64,000 bases of DNA, from contig CALCEY010000015.1 of the NCBI GenBank assembly GCA_937900415.1, forward strand, positions 149,543-213,542. Reading direction: 5' to 3'. Each line of letters starts with the position of its first letter. Within the stretch, counting starts at the first letter, position 1. Below are positions 52,485 to 61,568 of the stretch, one piece after another. The stretch is from an uncultured Clostridia bacterium. GTDB taxonomy: Bacteria; Bacillota; Clostridia; Peptostreptococcales; Anaerovoracaceae. Made by a program: the position numbers and the translations under genes. The notes under the pieces are model-generated. The model saw only the letters and a program-made list of their open reading frames with translations. It searched no databases and was not told the origin of the DNA.

Positions 52485-53765
52485 GTGCGTTTAGAAATGG
52501 GACACATAAACATAAAAGATATTCAGTTTTCAGACGTATCAAAGATTGAAAACGGAATCCTTTATGTATCACGTGAAGCCGTGACAGCCTTAGTTCTTGA
52601 AGATGAAAAGCTTAAGAGCGTTGCCTTGGACATAGCAAGGCCGGGAGAATCGGTGAGAATAACTCCGGTTAAGGACGTCATAGAGCCGCGTGTTAAAGTG
52701 AGCGGAGGCGGCGGAGTTTTTCCGGGAGTAGTCGCTAAGGTTGATACTGTGGGAAGCGGCGTTACCTATGCTCTCAAGGGAATGGCGGTAGTAACGGCAG
52801 GAAAAATAGTAGGCTTCCAGGAGGGCATTATAGACATGTCCGGAATAGGAGCCGAATACACTCCGTTTTCAAAGACATTGAATCTGGTCATGGTTTGCGA
52901 GCCTATAGATGGCATAAAGCCTCATGATTATGAAGCCGCAGTTAGAATGGCGGGTTTCAAAGCAGCTGCATATATAGGAGAGCTGGCGAAAGCGCTTACT
53001 CCTGACGAAGTTAAGGTTTATGAGACATGCACAATAAAAGAGGGTCTTGAAAAATATCCTGAGCTGCCTAGAGTTGCTTATGTGCAGATGCTGCAAAGCC
53101 AGGGTCTTCTTCACGATACTTATGTTTACGGCGTAGACGCTAAAAAAATTCTCCCTACTATACTGAGTCCGACGGAAACGATGGACGGAGCCATAGTTTC
53201 GGGAAACTGCGTTTCTGCCTGTGACAAAAACCCGACTTATGTTCATCAGAACAATCCCGTAGTGGAGGATTTGTTTGCACAGCATGGAAAAAAACTCAAT
53301 TTCGTATGTCAGATAATAACCAACGAAAACGTTTATCTGGCTGATAAGATGCGTTCATCTGACTGGACGGCAAAGCTCTGCAAAATGCTGGACCTTGACG
53401 GGGCAATCGTTTCTCAGGAGGGCTTCGGAAATCCTGATACAGATTTGATAATGAACTGTAAAAAGATTGAAGCCGAGGGAATAAAGACGGTAATTATAAC
53501 TGACGAATACGCAGGACGCGACGGCAAGTCCCAGTCTCTGGCGGACGCTGACGTTTCGGCCAACGCTGTAATTACAGGCGGCAACGCCAACGAGGTCGTG
53601 ATTCTTCCTAAGATGGACAAGGTGATAGGAACTCTCGACTACGTAAATAAGATTGCCGGAGCCAGTGAGGATACATTAAGGGCGGACGGTACTCTTGAAG
53701 TCGAACTCCAGGTTATAACCGGAGCAACCAACGAAACAGGCTTTAATAAGCTGAGTGCGAGGTAG
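52485..53765 (+). CDS. grdE: glycine/sarcosine/betaine reductase complex component B, proprotein subunit (GrdE-type)
   Basis: 426 residues from GTG 52485, 5 nt after aaggagg; an ATG 39 nt upstream overlaps grdX and lacks an RBS. The proprotein self-cleaves before a cysteine to form a pyruvoyl group that binds the substrate amine. The expected Asn-Cys pair is N241-C242 in SGNCVSACDKN, the position reported for GrdE of Clostridium sticklandii. Family includes GrdE (glycine), GrdG (sarcosine) and GrdH (betaine); the glycine riboswitch favours GrdE. Partner of the selenoprotein subunit encoded 11 nt downstream. Confidence 0.88.
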   Translation: MRLEMGHINIKDIQFSDVSKIENGILYVSREAVTALVLEDEKLKSVALDIARPGESVRITPVKDVIEPRVKVSGGGGVFPGVVAKVDTVGSGVTYALKGMAVVTAGKIVGFQEGIIDMSGIGAEYTPFSKTLNLVMVCEPIDGIKPHDYEAAVRMAGFKAAAYIGELAKALTPDEVKVYETCTIKEGLEKYPELPRVAYVQMLQSQGLLHDTYVYGVDAKKILPTILSPTETMDGAIVSGNCVSACDKNPTYVHQNNPVVEDLFAQHGKKLNFVCQIITNENVYLADKMRSSDWTAKLCKMLDLDGAIVSQEGFGNPDTDLIMNCKKIEAEGIKTVIITDEYAGRDGKSQSLADADVSANAVITGGNANEVVILPKMDKVIGTLDYVNKIAGASEDTLRADGTLEVELQVITGATNETGFNKLSAR

Positions 53766-53776
53766 GAGGACGAAAA

Positions 53777-55087
53777 ATGGCAAAGATAAGAATAGTTCAT
53801 TATATTAACCAGTTTTTCGCCAATATAGGCGGAGAAGAAAAAGCTGATTATCCGGCAGAACTTCGCGAGGGTCAAGTCGTAGGACCGGGAATGGCCTTTG
53901 CGGCGGCGCTGGGTGATGAAGCGGAAATCGTAGCTACAATAGTATGCGGCGACTCATATTTCAATGAAAACATAGATAAGACGAAAGCTGAAATTTTAGG
54001 ATATGTTAAAGAACTTGCTCCTGATGTATTTGTTGCGGGTCCTGCCTTTAACGCAGGAAGGTACGGCGTTGCCTGCGCAACCCTAGCCGCAGCAGTAAAG
54101 GAAGAGCTGGGAATCCCTGCCGTTACAGGTATGTATGTGGAAAATCCGGGCGCAGATATGTTTAAGGATAAGGTTCACATCATTGCGACAAAGAACAGTG
54201 CAGCAGGTATGAGAGACGCAGTCAAGAAGATGGCGCCTCTTGCGATGAAACTTGCCAAGGGCGAAAAGATAGGCGCTTCCGTTGAGGAAGGATATATGCC
54301 GGGAGGCACAAGAGTCAACTTCTTCGAGGAAAAGAGAGGCTCCGAAAGAGCTGTTGATATGCTGATCAAGAAGCTGGCAGGAGAAGCTTTCGTTACAGAA
54401 TTCCCTATGCCTGATTTCGACAGAGTGGAACCTAATCCGGCAGTTAAGGATTTAGCGCATACCAAGGTAGCTGTAGTAACTTCCGGAGGAATAGTTCCTA
54501 AGGGAAACCCGGATCACATCGAAAGCTCCAGCGCTTCCCACTACGGTGAATACGATATAACGGGAGTTATAGATTTGACGGAAGCTACCTACGAGACGGC
54601 TCACGGCGGTTATGACCCTGTATATGCCAATGAAGACGCAGACAGAGTTCTGCCTGTAGACGTTCTCCGCGATATGGAAAAAGAGGGAATAATAGGCGAA
54701 CTCCATAACAAGTTCTACACCACCACAGGAAACGGAACGGCAGTTGCCTCGGCTAAAGCTTTTGCCGCAGAGTTTGCAGCCAAGCTGAAGGCTGACGGAG
54801 TAGGCGCCGTAATCCTGACATCTACCTGAGGAACGTGTACACGTTGCGGCGCAACAATGGTAAAAGAAATTGAAAGAGCGGGTATGCCGGTAGTTCATAT
54901 CTGTACCGTTACCCCTATTTCCATGACGGTAGGAGCGAACAGAATAGTTCCTGCTATCGCTATTCCTCATCCTTTAGGTAATCCGGCCTTGAGCAAAGAT
55001 GAAGAAAAAGCTCTCCGCAGACATATCGTAGAAAAAGCGTTGAAGGCTCTTACTACAGAGGTTGACGGACAGACAATTTTTGACTAA
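53777..55087 (+). CDS. grdB: glycine/sarcosine/betaine reductase component B, selenoprotein subunit (GrdB-type)
   Basis: 436 residues if the in-frame TGA at 54827-54829 is read as selenocysteine (Sec351). The coding frame continues without a break as U-G-T-C-T-R-C-G-A-T-M-V-K and ends in TAA at 55085-55087. The UxxC motif and the downstream VHICTVTPISMTVGANRIVP segment are those of GrdB/GrdF/GrdI. The enzyme reductively deaminates glycine (or methylated forms) and passes a carboxymethyl group to GrdA. RBS gtaggagg. grdA, grdC, grdD and the Sec machinery are not in the window. Confidence 0.93.
54827..54856 (+). promoter_or_regulatory. UGA selenocysteine codon and candidate bacterial SECIS hairpin
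   Basis: TGA at 54827-54829 is followed by two adjoining self-complementary stretches, aacgtg-ta-cacgtt (54831-54844) and ttgc-ggc-gcaa (54843-54853). Either or both could form the apical hairpin read by SelB; the exact fold is not determined. Confidence 0.6.
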
Positions 55088-55110
55088 ACTTAATCAGACG
55101 CAAATATTTT

Positions 55111-55136
55111 ACGGCCGGCGGTATCGCCGGCCGTTT
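55111..55136 (+). terminator. intrinsic terminator of the grd operon
   Basis: acggccggcg/cgccggccgt stem with a 3-nt loop, followed by TTT. Confidence 0.8.
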
Positions 55137-55237
55137 AGCGTTTAAAAAGCCGAAGATAAAAAGCTATGACAAAAGAATTGCGGATAAAAGCAGCGGCTGC
55201 CTTTTGAGAAAAATGTTCTGCTAATTTCTGTTCAATG

Positions 55238-55246
55238 TGGTACAAT
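55238..55246 (+). promoter_or_regulatory. extended -10 promoter of gap
   Basis: TGG-TACAAT (hexamer 55241-55246), 33 nt before the start codon. The surrounding atgtggtacaatata string is identical to the one before the FHA-FtsW gene. Confidence 0.65.
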
Positions 55247-55278
55247 ATAGATAAGATATAAGAAGAGGAGGAAGGCTT

Positions 55279-56295
55279 ATGGTAAGACTTGCAATTAACG
55301 GATTCGGCAGAATAGGAAGACTTGCTTTCAGACAAATTTTCGCAGATGACTCGATGGAAATCGTAGCTGTAAATGATTTGACCGAGCCGCGAATGTTGGC
55401 TCATTTGCTGAAGTATGACAGCGTTCAGGGAGGCTATAAAGGGCATACGGTAGAAAGCGATGGCGATTCCATTACGGTTGATGGAAAGAAGATTAAGATC
55501 CTTGCGGAAAAAGAGCCGGAGAAGCTTCCGTGGAAAGAGCTTAATGTTGATATAGTTTTGGAGTGCACAGGCTTTTTTGCATCTAAGGCCAAGGCTCAGG
55601 CTCATATAAATGCAGGAGCTAAAAAGGTGCTGATTTCAGCGCCTGCCGGAAACGATCTTCCTACTATTGTCTATGGAACCAATCATGAAACCCTTACCGC
55701 CGAAGACAATATAGTTTCGGCAGCCTCCTGCACGACCAACTGCCTTGCGCCAATGGCCAAGGTTCTTAATCAGTATAGGGAAATAAGGACCGGCTTCATG
55801 ACTACGATTCACGCATATACAGGAGACCAGATGCTTTTGGACGGACCTCACAGGAAAGGAGACCTGAGAAGAGCCAGAGCGGGAGCCATAAATATAGTGC
55901 CTAACAGCACAGGGGCGGCTAAGGCCATAGGTCTTGTAATACCGGAGCTGGACGGAAAACTGATAGGCTCGGCGCAGAGAGTCCCTGTGCCGTCAGGTTC
56001 GATAACTATACTGGACGCAACGCTTAAAGATGAAACGGAAAGCGTAAGCGTAGAAGGAATCAATGCCGCTATGAAAGCCGCGGCAAACGAATCATTCGGT
56101 TATACAGAGGAGGAACTGGTTTCCAGCGACATCATAGGCATGGAATATGGCTCGCTCTTTGACGCCACGCAGACTCTTGCAGAAAGATGCGGAACCAAGA
56201 TATACGAGGTGCGCGTAGTAGCGTGGTACGATAACGAAAACAGCTATGTTTCACAGATGGTGAGAACGCTCAAATATATGAAAAAATTTCTGTAG
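55279..56295 (+). CDS. gap: type I glyceraldehyde-3-phosphate dehydrogenase
   Basis: 338 residues. NAD-binding INGFGRIGRLAFRQ, catalytic Cys in SAASCTTNCLAPMAKVL, and VAWYDNENSYVSQMVRTLKY at the C-terminus. D32-type residue after VAVNDL suggests NAD specificity. Glycolysis/gluconeogenesis. RBS agaggagg. Not accompanied by pgk/tpi; an MFS transporter follows 8 nt later. Confidence 0.96.
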   Translation: MVRLAINGFGRIGRLAFRQIFADDSMEIVAVNDLTEPRMLAHLLKYDSVQGGYKGHTVESDGDSITVDGKKIKILAEKEPEKLPWKELNVDIVLECTGFFASKAKAQAHINAGAKKVLISAPAGNDLPTIVYGTNHETLTAEDNIVSAASCTTNCLAPMAKVLNQYREIRTGFMTTIHAYTGDQMLLDGPHRKGDLRRARAGAINIVPNSTGAAKAIGLVIPELDGKLIGSAQRVPVPSGSITILDATLKDETESVSVEGINAAMKAAANESFGYTEEELVSSDIIGMEYGSLFDATQTLAERCGTKIYEVRVVAWYDNENSYVSQMVRTLKYMKKFL

Positions 56296-56303
56296 ATATA
56301 AAG

Positions 56304-57518
56304 ATGAAAAGACTGTTAAATTTTGAGTATGCCGGCATTAACGGCGGATATTGGATGGTATACGGCGTTGTTTGCAGCTTTGCCTCTGTATTTTTACTTG
56401 AAAAGGGCTACAGCAACGCCGACATAGGTATAATATTGGCGGCGGGAAGCATAGCGGCAGTGTTTATTCAGCCGCTCCTTGCAGATATAGCCGACAGGTC
56501 GAAAAAAATATCGCTGATAGGTCTTATAGAAACAGTGACCGTCGTCATAGCTGCTTTGATGGGTATTACTTTTGTGACAGGAAAGGCCTCTGCGGCTTTG
56601 TCCGTTATTTTTGTAATGATGGTGGCCTGGGTGACGGCGCTTCAGCCGCTGATCAATTCGCTGGCGTTTAAGTTGTCGGAAAGCGGATATGAAGTCAACT
56701 TCGGAGCAGCACGCAGCATGGGTTCCCTAGCTTATTCGGTTTTGTGCGCTGTTTTAGGCACGATGGCGGAAAAATATGGGGTGAACATACTGCCTGTTTC
56801 CGGGGAAGTCATATTGACCGTTCTTTTAATTGTCTTGATTTTTGCAGGGAGACATTCGAAGATAAGCTCAGAGCACGAAAAACATGAATTTCTTCCTGAA
56901 AATGAGAATGAGGAGCGCGAGACGGGCGACGATATAAACTTGCTGCAATTTATAAAACGAAACAAGCTGTTTCTCATAGCGAGCTTCGGGGTAGGAGGGA
57001 TTTTTTTCAGCAATGCCGTCTTTAACAGCTTTATGCTTCAGATTGTGGAGGGCGTCGGTGGAAACAGCGAGGATATGGGAAGAGTTTTTTCGCTGATGGC
57101 CTTTTGCGAAATCCCGCCCATGTTCTTTTTCAGCAGAGTACATAAGAAATTTTCCTGCGAGGTACTGCTCAGGTTTGCAGCGATATGCTTTACGGCAAAG
57201 GTTATTTGGGCATATCTGGCTTCAAGCGTGGCTATGATTTTTGTTGCTCAAACATTCCAGCTGGTGTCTTTTGGAGTGTTTCTTCCGGGCATGGTATGCT
57301 TTATCGACGAAATAATGGAAAAGGGAGAGGCTGTAAAAGGGCAGGCTCTCTATACAATAATGATAACGGTGTCAACGGTATTTGCCAGCTTTACCGGCGG
57401 CTTTATACTTGATATGGGAGGTTCATCTGCACTCCTGTTGATTGCTTCGGCAGTTACGGGGGTCGGAACACTGCTGTTTATAGCGGTAGTAGGTAAAATA
57501 AAGAAAAAGAATACTTGA
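56304..57518 (+). CDS. MFS transporter (MFS_1-like/nucleoside-permease-like)
   Basis: 404 residues with 12 hydrophobic segments split by a charged central loop (~195-215). The start (FEYAGINGGYWMVYGVVCSF, LEKGYSNADIGIIL) and FGAARSMGSLAYSVLCAVLG are characteristic of the MFS_1_like/LacY-related group. Substrate unknown, possibly a sugar or nucleoside. It has a poor RBS and lies 8 nt after gap, so translation may depend on gap. Confidence 0.85.
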   Translation: MKRLLNFEYAGINGGYWMVYGVVCSFASVFLLEKGYSNADIGIILAAGSIAAVFIQPLLADIADRSKKISLIGLIETVTVVIAALMGITFVTGKASAALSVIFVMMVAWVTALQPLINSLAFKLSESGYEVNFGAARSMGSLAYSVLCAVLGTMAEKYGVNILPVSGEVILTVLLIVLIFAGRHSKISSEHEKHEFLPENENEERETGDDINLLQFIKRNKLFLIASFGVGGIFFSNAVFNSFMLQIVEGVGGNSEDMGRVFSLMAFCEIPPMFFFSRVHKKFSCEVLLRFAAICFTAKVIWAYLASSVAMIFVAQTFQLVSFGVFLPGMVCFIDEIMEKGEAVKGQALYTIMITVSTVFASFTGGFILDMGGSSALLLIASAVTGVGTLLFIAVVGKIKKKNT

Positions 57519-57542
57519 GATAACGAATAATAAAAGAGAAAG

Positions 57543-57574
57543 TCGCCTCATAGATTAAGCATGAGGTGATTTTT
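57543..57574 (+). promoter_or_regulatory. terminator-like hairpin overlapping the pdaA ribosome binding site
   Basis: tcgcctcat (57543-57551) can pair with atgaggtga (57561-57569, one mismatch), followed by TTTTTA. The 3' arm is the RBS of the next gene (gaggtga). The element may end gap-MFS transcription and/or hide the RBS. Confidence 0.6.
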
Positions 57575-58444
57575 ATGGAAAAGAAAATATTTTTATGTTT
57601 TGCTATAGCTGCAGCGGTAGGAATAAGCGCATGGGCGTTTATCCTTGGAGACATAGGAACAGAGGAAAAACAGTCGTCTTCCGAAGCGCATCAGGAGAAA
57701 ACGCAAAAAAACGAAGCTGCGGAACCGTGGGAAGCGGCTGAAACAGCGGCTTCAGCCGAATGTAATTGGGGGCTGTCTTTCCGCAGTGAAGGCGAGGCGC
57801 CGGTTGGCAACGCCACCCCTGAATATCTTAAACAGTACGGAGGTTATTATGTAGATGATAAAGCTTCCAAGGAAAAGAAGATATATCTTACATTCGATTC
57901 TGGCTATGAAAATGGGTACATGGAAAAAATTTTAGACGTTTTGAAAAAAGAAGAGGTTCCTGCGGCTTTTTTTCTGGTAGGGAATTATATAAAAGAAAAT
58001 CCGGAGATTGTAAAGCGTATGGCAGAGGAGGGACATATAGTCGGCAATCATACCATGCACCATCCCGATATGGCGGCCATAGCGGAGGATGAAGCTTTTC
58101 GGAAAGAGCTTTCGGAGCTGGAAGATGAGTATAAGAAAGCTACGGGAAAGGAGATGGAGAAGTTTTACAGACCGCCTCAGGGAAAATACAGTGAAAATAA
58201 TTTGAAACACGCGTATGAAATGGGATATACGACGGTATTCTGGAGCTTAGCTTATGTGGATTGGTACGAAAATAACCAACCGACGAGAGAAGAAGCTCTA
58301 AATCTTCTCAACAAGAGAATACATCCCGGAGCTATAGTTCTGCTTCACAGCACTTCAAAGACCAACTCGGAGATTTTAGCAGAGCTTATAGAGGGCTGGA
58401 AGAGCCGGGGATATGAATTTTGCAGTCTTAGAAACCTTGAATAG
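57575..58444 (+). CDS. pdaA: polysaccharide deacetylase, PdaA-type (muramic delta-lactam synthesis)
   Basis: 289 residues from ATG 57575; an upstream in-frame GTG is part of the RBS. Signal/anchor (~4-23). A low-complexity Glu/Ala stretch (~32-60), then the NodB domain: YLTFDSGYENG (metal/catalytic Asp; usual TFDDG is TFDSG), HIVGNHTMHHPDM (two His), YRPPQGKY and IVLLHSTSKTN. The FDxGYENG form is typical of PdaA, which makes muramic-delta-lactam in spore cortex, so CwlJ/SleB can act on it. Confidence 0.88.
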   Translation: MEKKIFLCFAIAAAVGISAWAFILGDIGTEEKQSSSEAHQEKTQKNEAAEPWEAAETAASAECNWGLSFRSEGEAPVGNATPEYLKQYGGYYVDDKASKEKKIYLTFDSGYENGYMEKILDVLKKEEVPAAFFLVGNYIKENPEIVKRMAEEGHIVGNHTMHHPDMAAIAEDEAFRKELSELEDEYKKATGKEMEKFYRPPQGKYSENNLKHAYEMGYTTVFWSLAYVDWYENNQPTREEALNLLNKRIHPGAIVLLHSTSKTNSEILAELIEGWKSRGYEFCSLRNLE

Positions 58445-58773
58445 CCGCCTTTTTTCGAGACAATAAGAAAGCTGCTAAAAACGTTGGTATTATGGCGGTC
58501 GAAGTATAGAATTATTCTTGATTCGGAGGAGGAAATAGGTTACACTGAGGGTGTGTTTACTGCCGGCGTATTTTTTATAAAAAGCAGCTGAAATAAAAAG
58601 GCTAATTCGTAATCATTTTAAGCGGCATGTAAACACAGGGTGTGTGAATATAAATAAGGCAAAACAGGGAGCTTTACGGGTTCTCTGTTTTGTTTGGACA
58701 ACTGTAAAGCTATTCGGAGGGTTATATTTTGCTTCAGAATATTATGCAATAATCAGATAAAGGGGACGAGAGA
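58445..58773 (+). other. intergenic region with two similar small hairpins and a terminator
   Basis: 329 nt without a gene. Two related segments, acactgagggtgtgt (near 58543) and aacacagggtgtgt (near 58631), each form a small hairpin. A terminator-like stem aaaacaggga/tctctgtttt (58661-58692) follows, then an RBS (aaggggacg) before the nuclease gene. I recognise no riboswitch. Confidence 0.4.
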
Positions 58774-59478
58774 ATGAAAAAGATAATTACAAGCGCGGCG
58801 GCAGTTGCTTTGATTGCCATAGGCGCCTTTGAGCTGTCGCCTGTGCTTTTCGGCGACTCTGTTTCTTACAGCGGAGCGTACATAGAGGCGGAAAGCTTGC
58901 CTGAATATTCAGGAGACATATATATCGAGCTGAATTCCAACGAACCTAAAATTGAGGCAGAGGACGCATATGACGGAGGATTTGAACGATACAGCGATTT
59001 GGACGCATTGGGCAGATGTGGACAAGCCTATGCGATAGTGGGAGAAGAAACCATGCCTACAGAAGAAAGAGGAAGCATAGGACAGGTAAAGCCCAGCGGC
59101 TGGCATACGGTAAGATACGATGATCTGGTTGACGGAAAATATCTGTATAACCGATGCCATCTCATAGGCTTTCAGCTTACGGGAGAAAATGCCAACGAGA
59201 AAAATCTCATAACCGGCACCAGATATATGAACGTGGACGGAATGCTTCCTTTCGAGAATGAAGTCGCCGATTACGTTGAAAAAACAGGTAATCATGTCCT
59301 TTATCGTGTATCGCCGATATATGAAGATGACGATTTGGTGGCAAGAGGCGTCCAGATGGAAGCTCTCTCAGTTGAGGACGAAGGAAGAGGAATTTCATTC
59401 AACGTATTCGTTTATAATGTTCAGCCGGGAATAGAAATAGATTACTCAACCGGCGAAAGCAGCAGGGAGGCGGCATGA
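58774..59478 (+). CDS. secreted DNA/RNA non-specific endonuclease-like protein
   Basis: 234 residues with a signal sequence (~1-30). The nuclease core has SGWHTVRYDDLVDG, the catalytic His in YNRCHLIGFQLTG (usually DRGH) and the metal Asn in NEKNLITGTRYMN. This form is seen in secreted and competence-associated nucleases of Firmicutes. Role could be nutrient scavenging from DNA. The NUDIX gene overlaps its stop (ATGATGA). Confidence 0.85.
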   Translation: MKKIITSAAAVALIAIGAFELSPVLFGDSVSYSGAYIEAESLPEYSGDIYIELNSNEPKIEAEDAYDGGFERYSDLDALGRCGQAYAIVGEETMPTEERGSIGQVKPSGWHTVRYDDLVDGKYLYNRCHLIGFQLTGENANEKNLITGTRYMNVDGMLPFENEVADYVEKTGNHVLYRVSPIYEDDDLVARGVQMEALSVEDEGRGISFNVFVYNVQPGIEIDYSTGESSREAA

Positions 59479-59867
59479 TGACTGAGGTGGCGGCGGCTCT
59501 GATTTGGAAGGAAGACAGATTTTTAATATGCCAGAGACCGAAAGATAAGGCAAGAGGACTTTTATGGGAATTTGTGGGTGGCAAGACGGAGCCCGGAGAA
59601 ACAGCAGAGCAGGCATTGATAAGAGAATGTATGGAGGAGCTCGGCGTTACGGTGGAGCCTGAGGGAATATACATGGATATAGTACATGAGTATCCCGACA
59701 TTCAGATTCATCTGATTTTGTTTAATGCGCATATAACGGAGGGAACTCCCGTATTGATTGAGCACAACGATATGAGATGGATTAAGCCAAAAGAAATTCC
59801 TTTTTATGATTTTTGCCCGGCAGATGCGGATATTCTGAAAAAAATAATGGAGGATGACGGCGAATGA
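59475..59867 (+). CDS. NUDIX hydrolase, MutT/8-oxo-dGTP diphosphatase-like
   Basis: 130 residues. The NUDIX box GGKTEPGETAEQALIRECMEELGV-type (about 35-57) is complete (G-x5-E-x7-R-E-x2-E-E-x-G). The N-terminus VAAALIWKEDRFLICQRP is typical of MutT. Likely cleans oxidised nucleotides or hydrolyses a related diphosphate. Overlaps both neighbours by 4 nt. Confidence 0.9.
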   Translation: MMTEVAAALIWKEDRFLICQRPKDKARGLLWEFVGGKTEPGETAEQALIRECMEELGVTVEPEGIYMDIVHEYPDIQIHLILFNAHITEGTPVLIEHNDMRWIKPKEIPFYDFCPADADILKKIMEDDGE

Positions 59868-60877
59868 GTAAATCTTCCAATCAAAAGCTTAAGATATTGT
59901 ATTTAGCCGAAATTTTCAGAGAGCTTACAGATGAAAGTCATGGGCTTACCCTGGCGGAAATAATAAAGGAACTTGAAAGACGCGGCGTAAGTACAGAACG
60001 CAAGAGTTTGTATAACGACATTGAAGCGCTCAGAAACTTTGGTATGGAGATAGAAAGCAGAAAGGACAAGACGGTTCGATATTATCTTGTTGAAAGAGAG
60101 TTTGAGCTGCCTGAGCTTAAGCTGCTTGTGGATGCGGTTCAATCTTCAAAATTTATAACGCGTAAGAAAAGCAGCGTGCTGATTAAAAAAATAGAAGGTC
60201 TCGCCAGCTGTCATGAAGCTAAGCAATTACAGCGTCAAGTATTTGTTGCAAACAGGATAAAGACGATGAACGAAAGTATTTATTATGCTGTAGACGAAAT
60301 CCATCGTGCTATTTCAGAGAACAGACAGATTGTTTTTCAATATTTCGAATGGAATTTTAAAAAGGAGAAGCAGCTTCGCAGAGACGGCAAGCTTTATTCG
60401 GCAAGTCCCTGGGCGCTGACATGGGATGATGAAAATTATTACATGATTGCATTTGACGAAGAAAACGGCATAATAAAGCATTATCGCGTCGACAAAATGC
60501 AGAATATAAAAGTTTCTTCTGAAAAACGTCTCGGTGAAAAGCTGTTTGAAAATTTCGATCCCGCCTTTTATTCGAGAAAGACTTTCGGAATGTACGGTGG
60601 AAGAGACGAACAGGTGACGTTGAGATGCAGACATTCGACGGCCGGGATTATAGTGGACAGATTCGGCCAGGACGTGATTATGTATGACGTAGGAAACGGA
60701 TACTTTGAACTTTCGGTAAAGGTTTCAGTGAGTCCTCTGTTTCTGAGTTGGGTCATGAATTTCGGCGGCGATATAGTAATAATTTCACCGGAGAGGGTAA
60801 TAGAAGAGTATATGGACTTGGCGCGGTCGGCGGTAAATGTTTACGAAAGGCTTAAGGAGCAAACGGGAAATGAGTAA
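59864..60877 (+). CDS. WYL-domain transcriptional regulator
   Basis: 337 residues. N-terminal winged HTH (KLKILYLAEIFRELTDESHG...ERRGVSTERKSLYNDIEALR), a central WYL domain (QIVFQYFEWNFKKE..., SPWALTWDDENYYMIAFDEE, YRVDKMQNI) and a C-terminal WCX extension. WYL proteins sense ligands such as nucleic-acid fragments or nucleotides. Overlaps NUDIX and azlC, so cotranscribed. Confidence 0.9.
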   Translation: MSKSSNQKLKILYLAEIFRELTDESHGLTLAEIIKELERRGVSTERKSLYNDIEALRNFGMEIESRKDKTVRYYLVEREFELPELKLLVDAVQSSKFITRKKSSVLIKKIEGLASCHEAKQLQRQVFVANRIKTMNESIYYAVDEIHRAISENRQIVFQYFEWNFKKEKQLRRDGKLYSASPWALTWDDENYYMIAFDEENGIIKHYRVDKMQNIKVSSEKRLGEKLFENFDPAFYSRKTFGMYGGRDEQVTLRCRHSTAGIIVDRFGQDVIMYDVGNGYFELSVKVSVSPLFLSWVMNFGGDIVIISPERVIEEYMDLARSAVNVYERLKEQTGNE

Positions 60878-61568
60878 AGAAAAAAGTGATGTGAGGAAAG
60901 CTTTTAAGGCTTCCATACCGGTGATGGCTGGTTATGTAGTGATTGGCGCAGGCTTTGGAATAATCCTTAAGACGAAGGGATACGGGGTAATCTGGGCTGT
61001 CCTTATGAGTGTCTTTATGTACTCCGGCTCAATGCAGTATGTTGCTGTAAATTTGCTGGCATCGGGAGCTTCTCTGATTACAACCGCTCTCACTACGCTG
61101 ATGGTCAATGCAAGGCATCTTTTTTATGGAATTTCCATGATAGACAAATATAAGGGAGCCGGCAGGAAGAAGGCTTACCTGATGTTCGCGCTTACAGATG
61201 AAACTTATTCAATGTTATGCAGTGATGAAAGTATTAAAGATGTTAATGACAGACATAAATATTATTTTTTCCTTTCACTTTTTAATCAGTCTTACTGGAT
61301 TACGGGTTCGCTCATCGGTTCTGCGCTCGGCAGCATGATACCGTTCAGCACTGAGGGAATAGATTTTGCCCTGACAGCTTTGTTTGTGACCATATTTGTT
61401 GAACAGTGGCTGAGAGTTAAAGATCATCGCTGGGCAGTAACAGGCGCTGCCAGTTCTGTCATATGTCTTCTCATATTCGGCAGCGAAAAATTTCTTATAC
61501 CGGCTATGGTGTGCATAACAGCTGTGCTGTTGATTATAAAGAGTAAGGAGCTTAGGATAAATGGATAA
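60870..61568 (+). CDS. azlC: AzlC family branched-chain amino acid exporter subunit
   Basis: 232 residues from ATG 60870 (RBS aaggag inside the previous gene). About six TM segments; AFKASIPVMAGYVVIGAGFG, YSGSMQYVAVNLL and NARHLFYGISM are AzlC signatures. With AzlD it exports branched-chain amino acids or analogues. Overlaps the WYL gene by 8 nt and azlD by 8 nt. Confidence 0.93.
   Translation: MSKEKSDVRKAFKASIPVMAGYVVIGAGFGIILKTKGYGVIWAVLMSVFMYSGSMQYVAVNLLASGASLITTALTTLMVNARHLFYGISMIDKYKGAGRKKAYLMFALTDETYSMLCSDESIKDVNDRHKYYFFLSLFNQSYWITGSLIGSALGSMIPFSTEGIDFALTALFVTIFVEQWLRVKDHRWAVTGAASSVICLLIFGSEKFLIPAMVCITAVLLIIKSKELRING

Noticed and set aside
54857..55087. 76-codon frame as a separate gene after grdB
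   Set aside because: It is the C-terminus of GrdB beyond the selenocysteine UGA; homology is continuous across the TGA.
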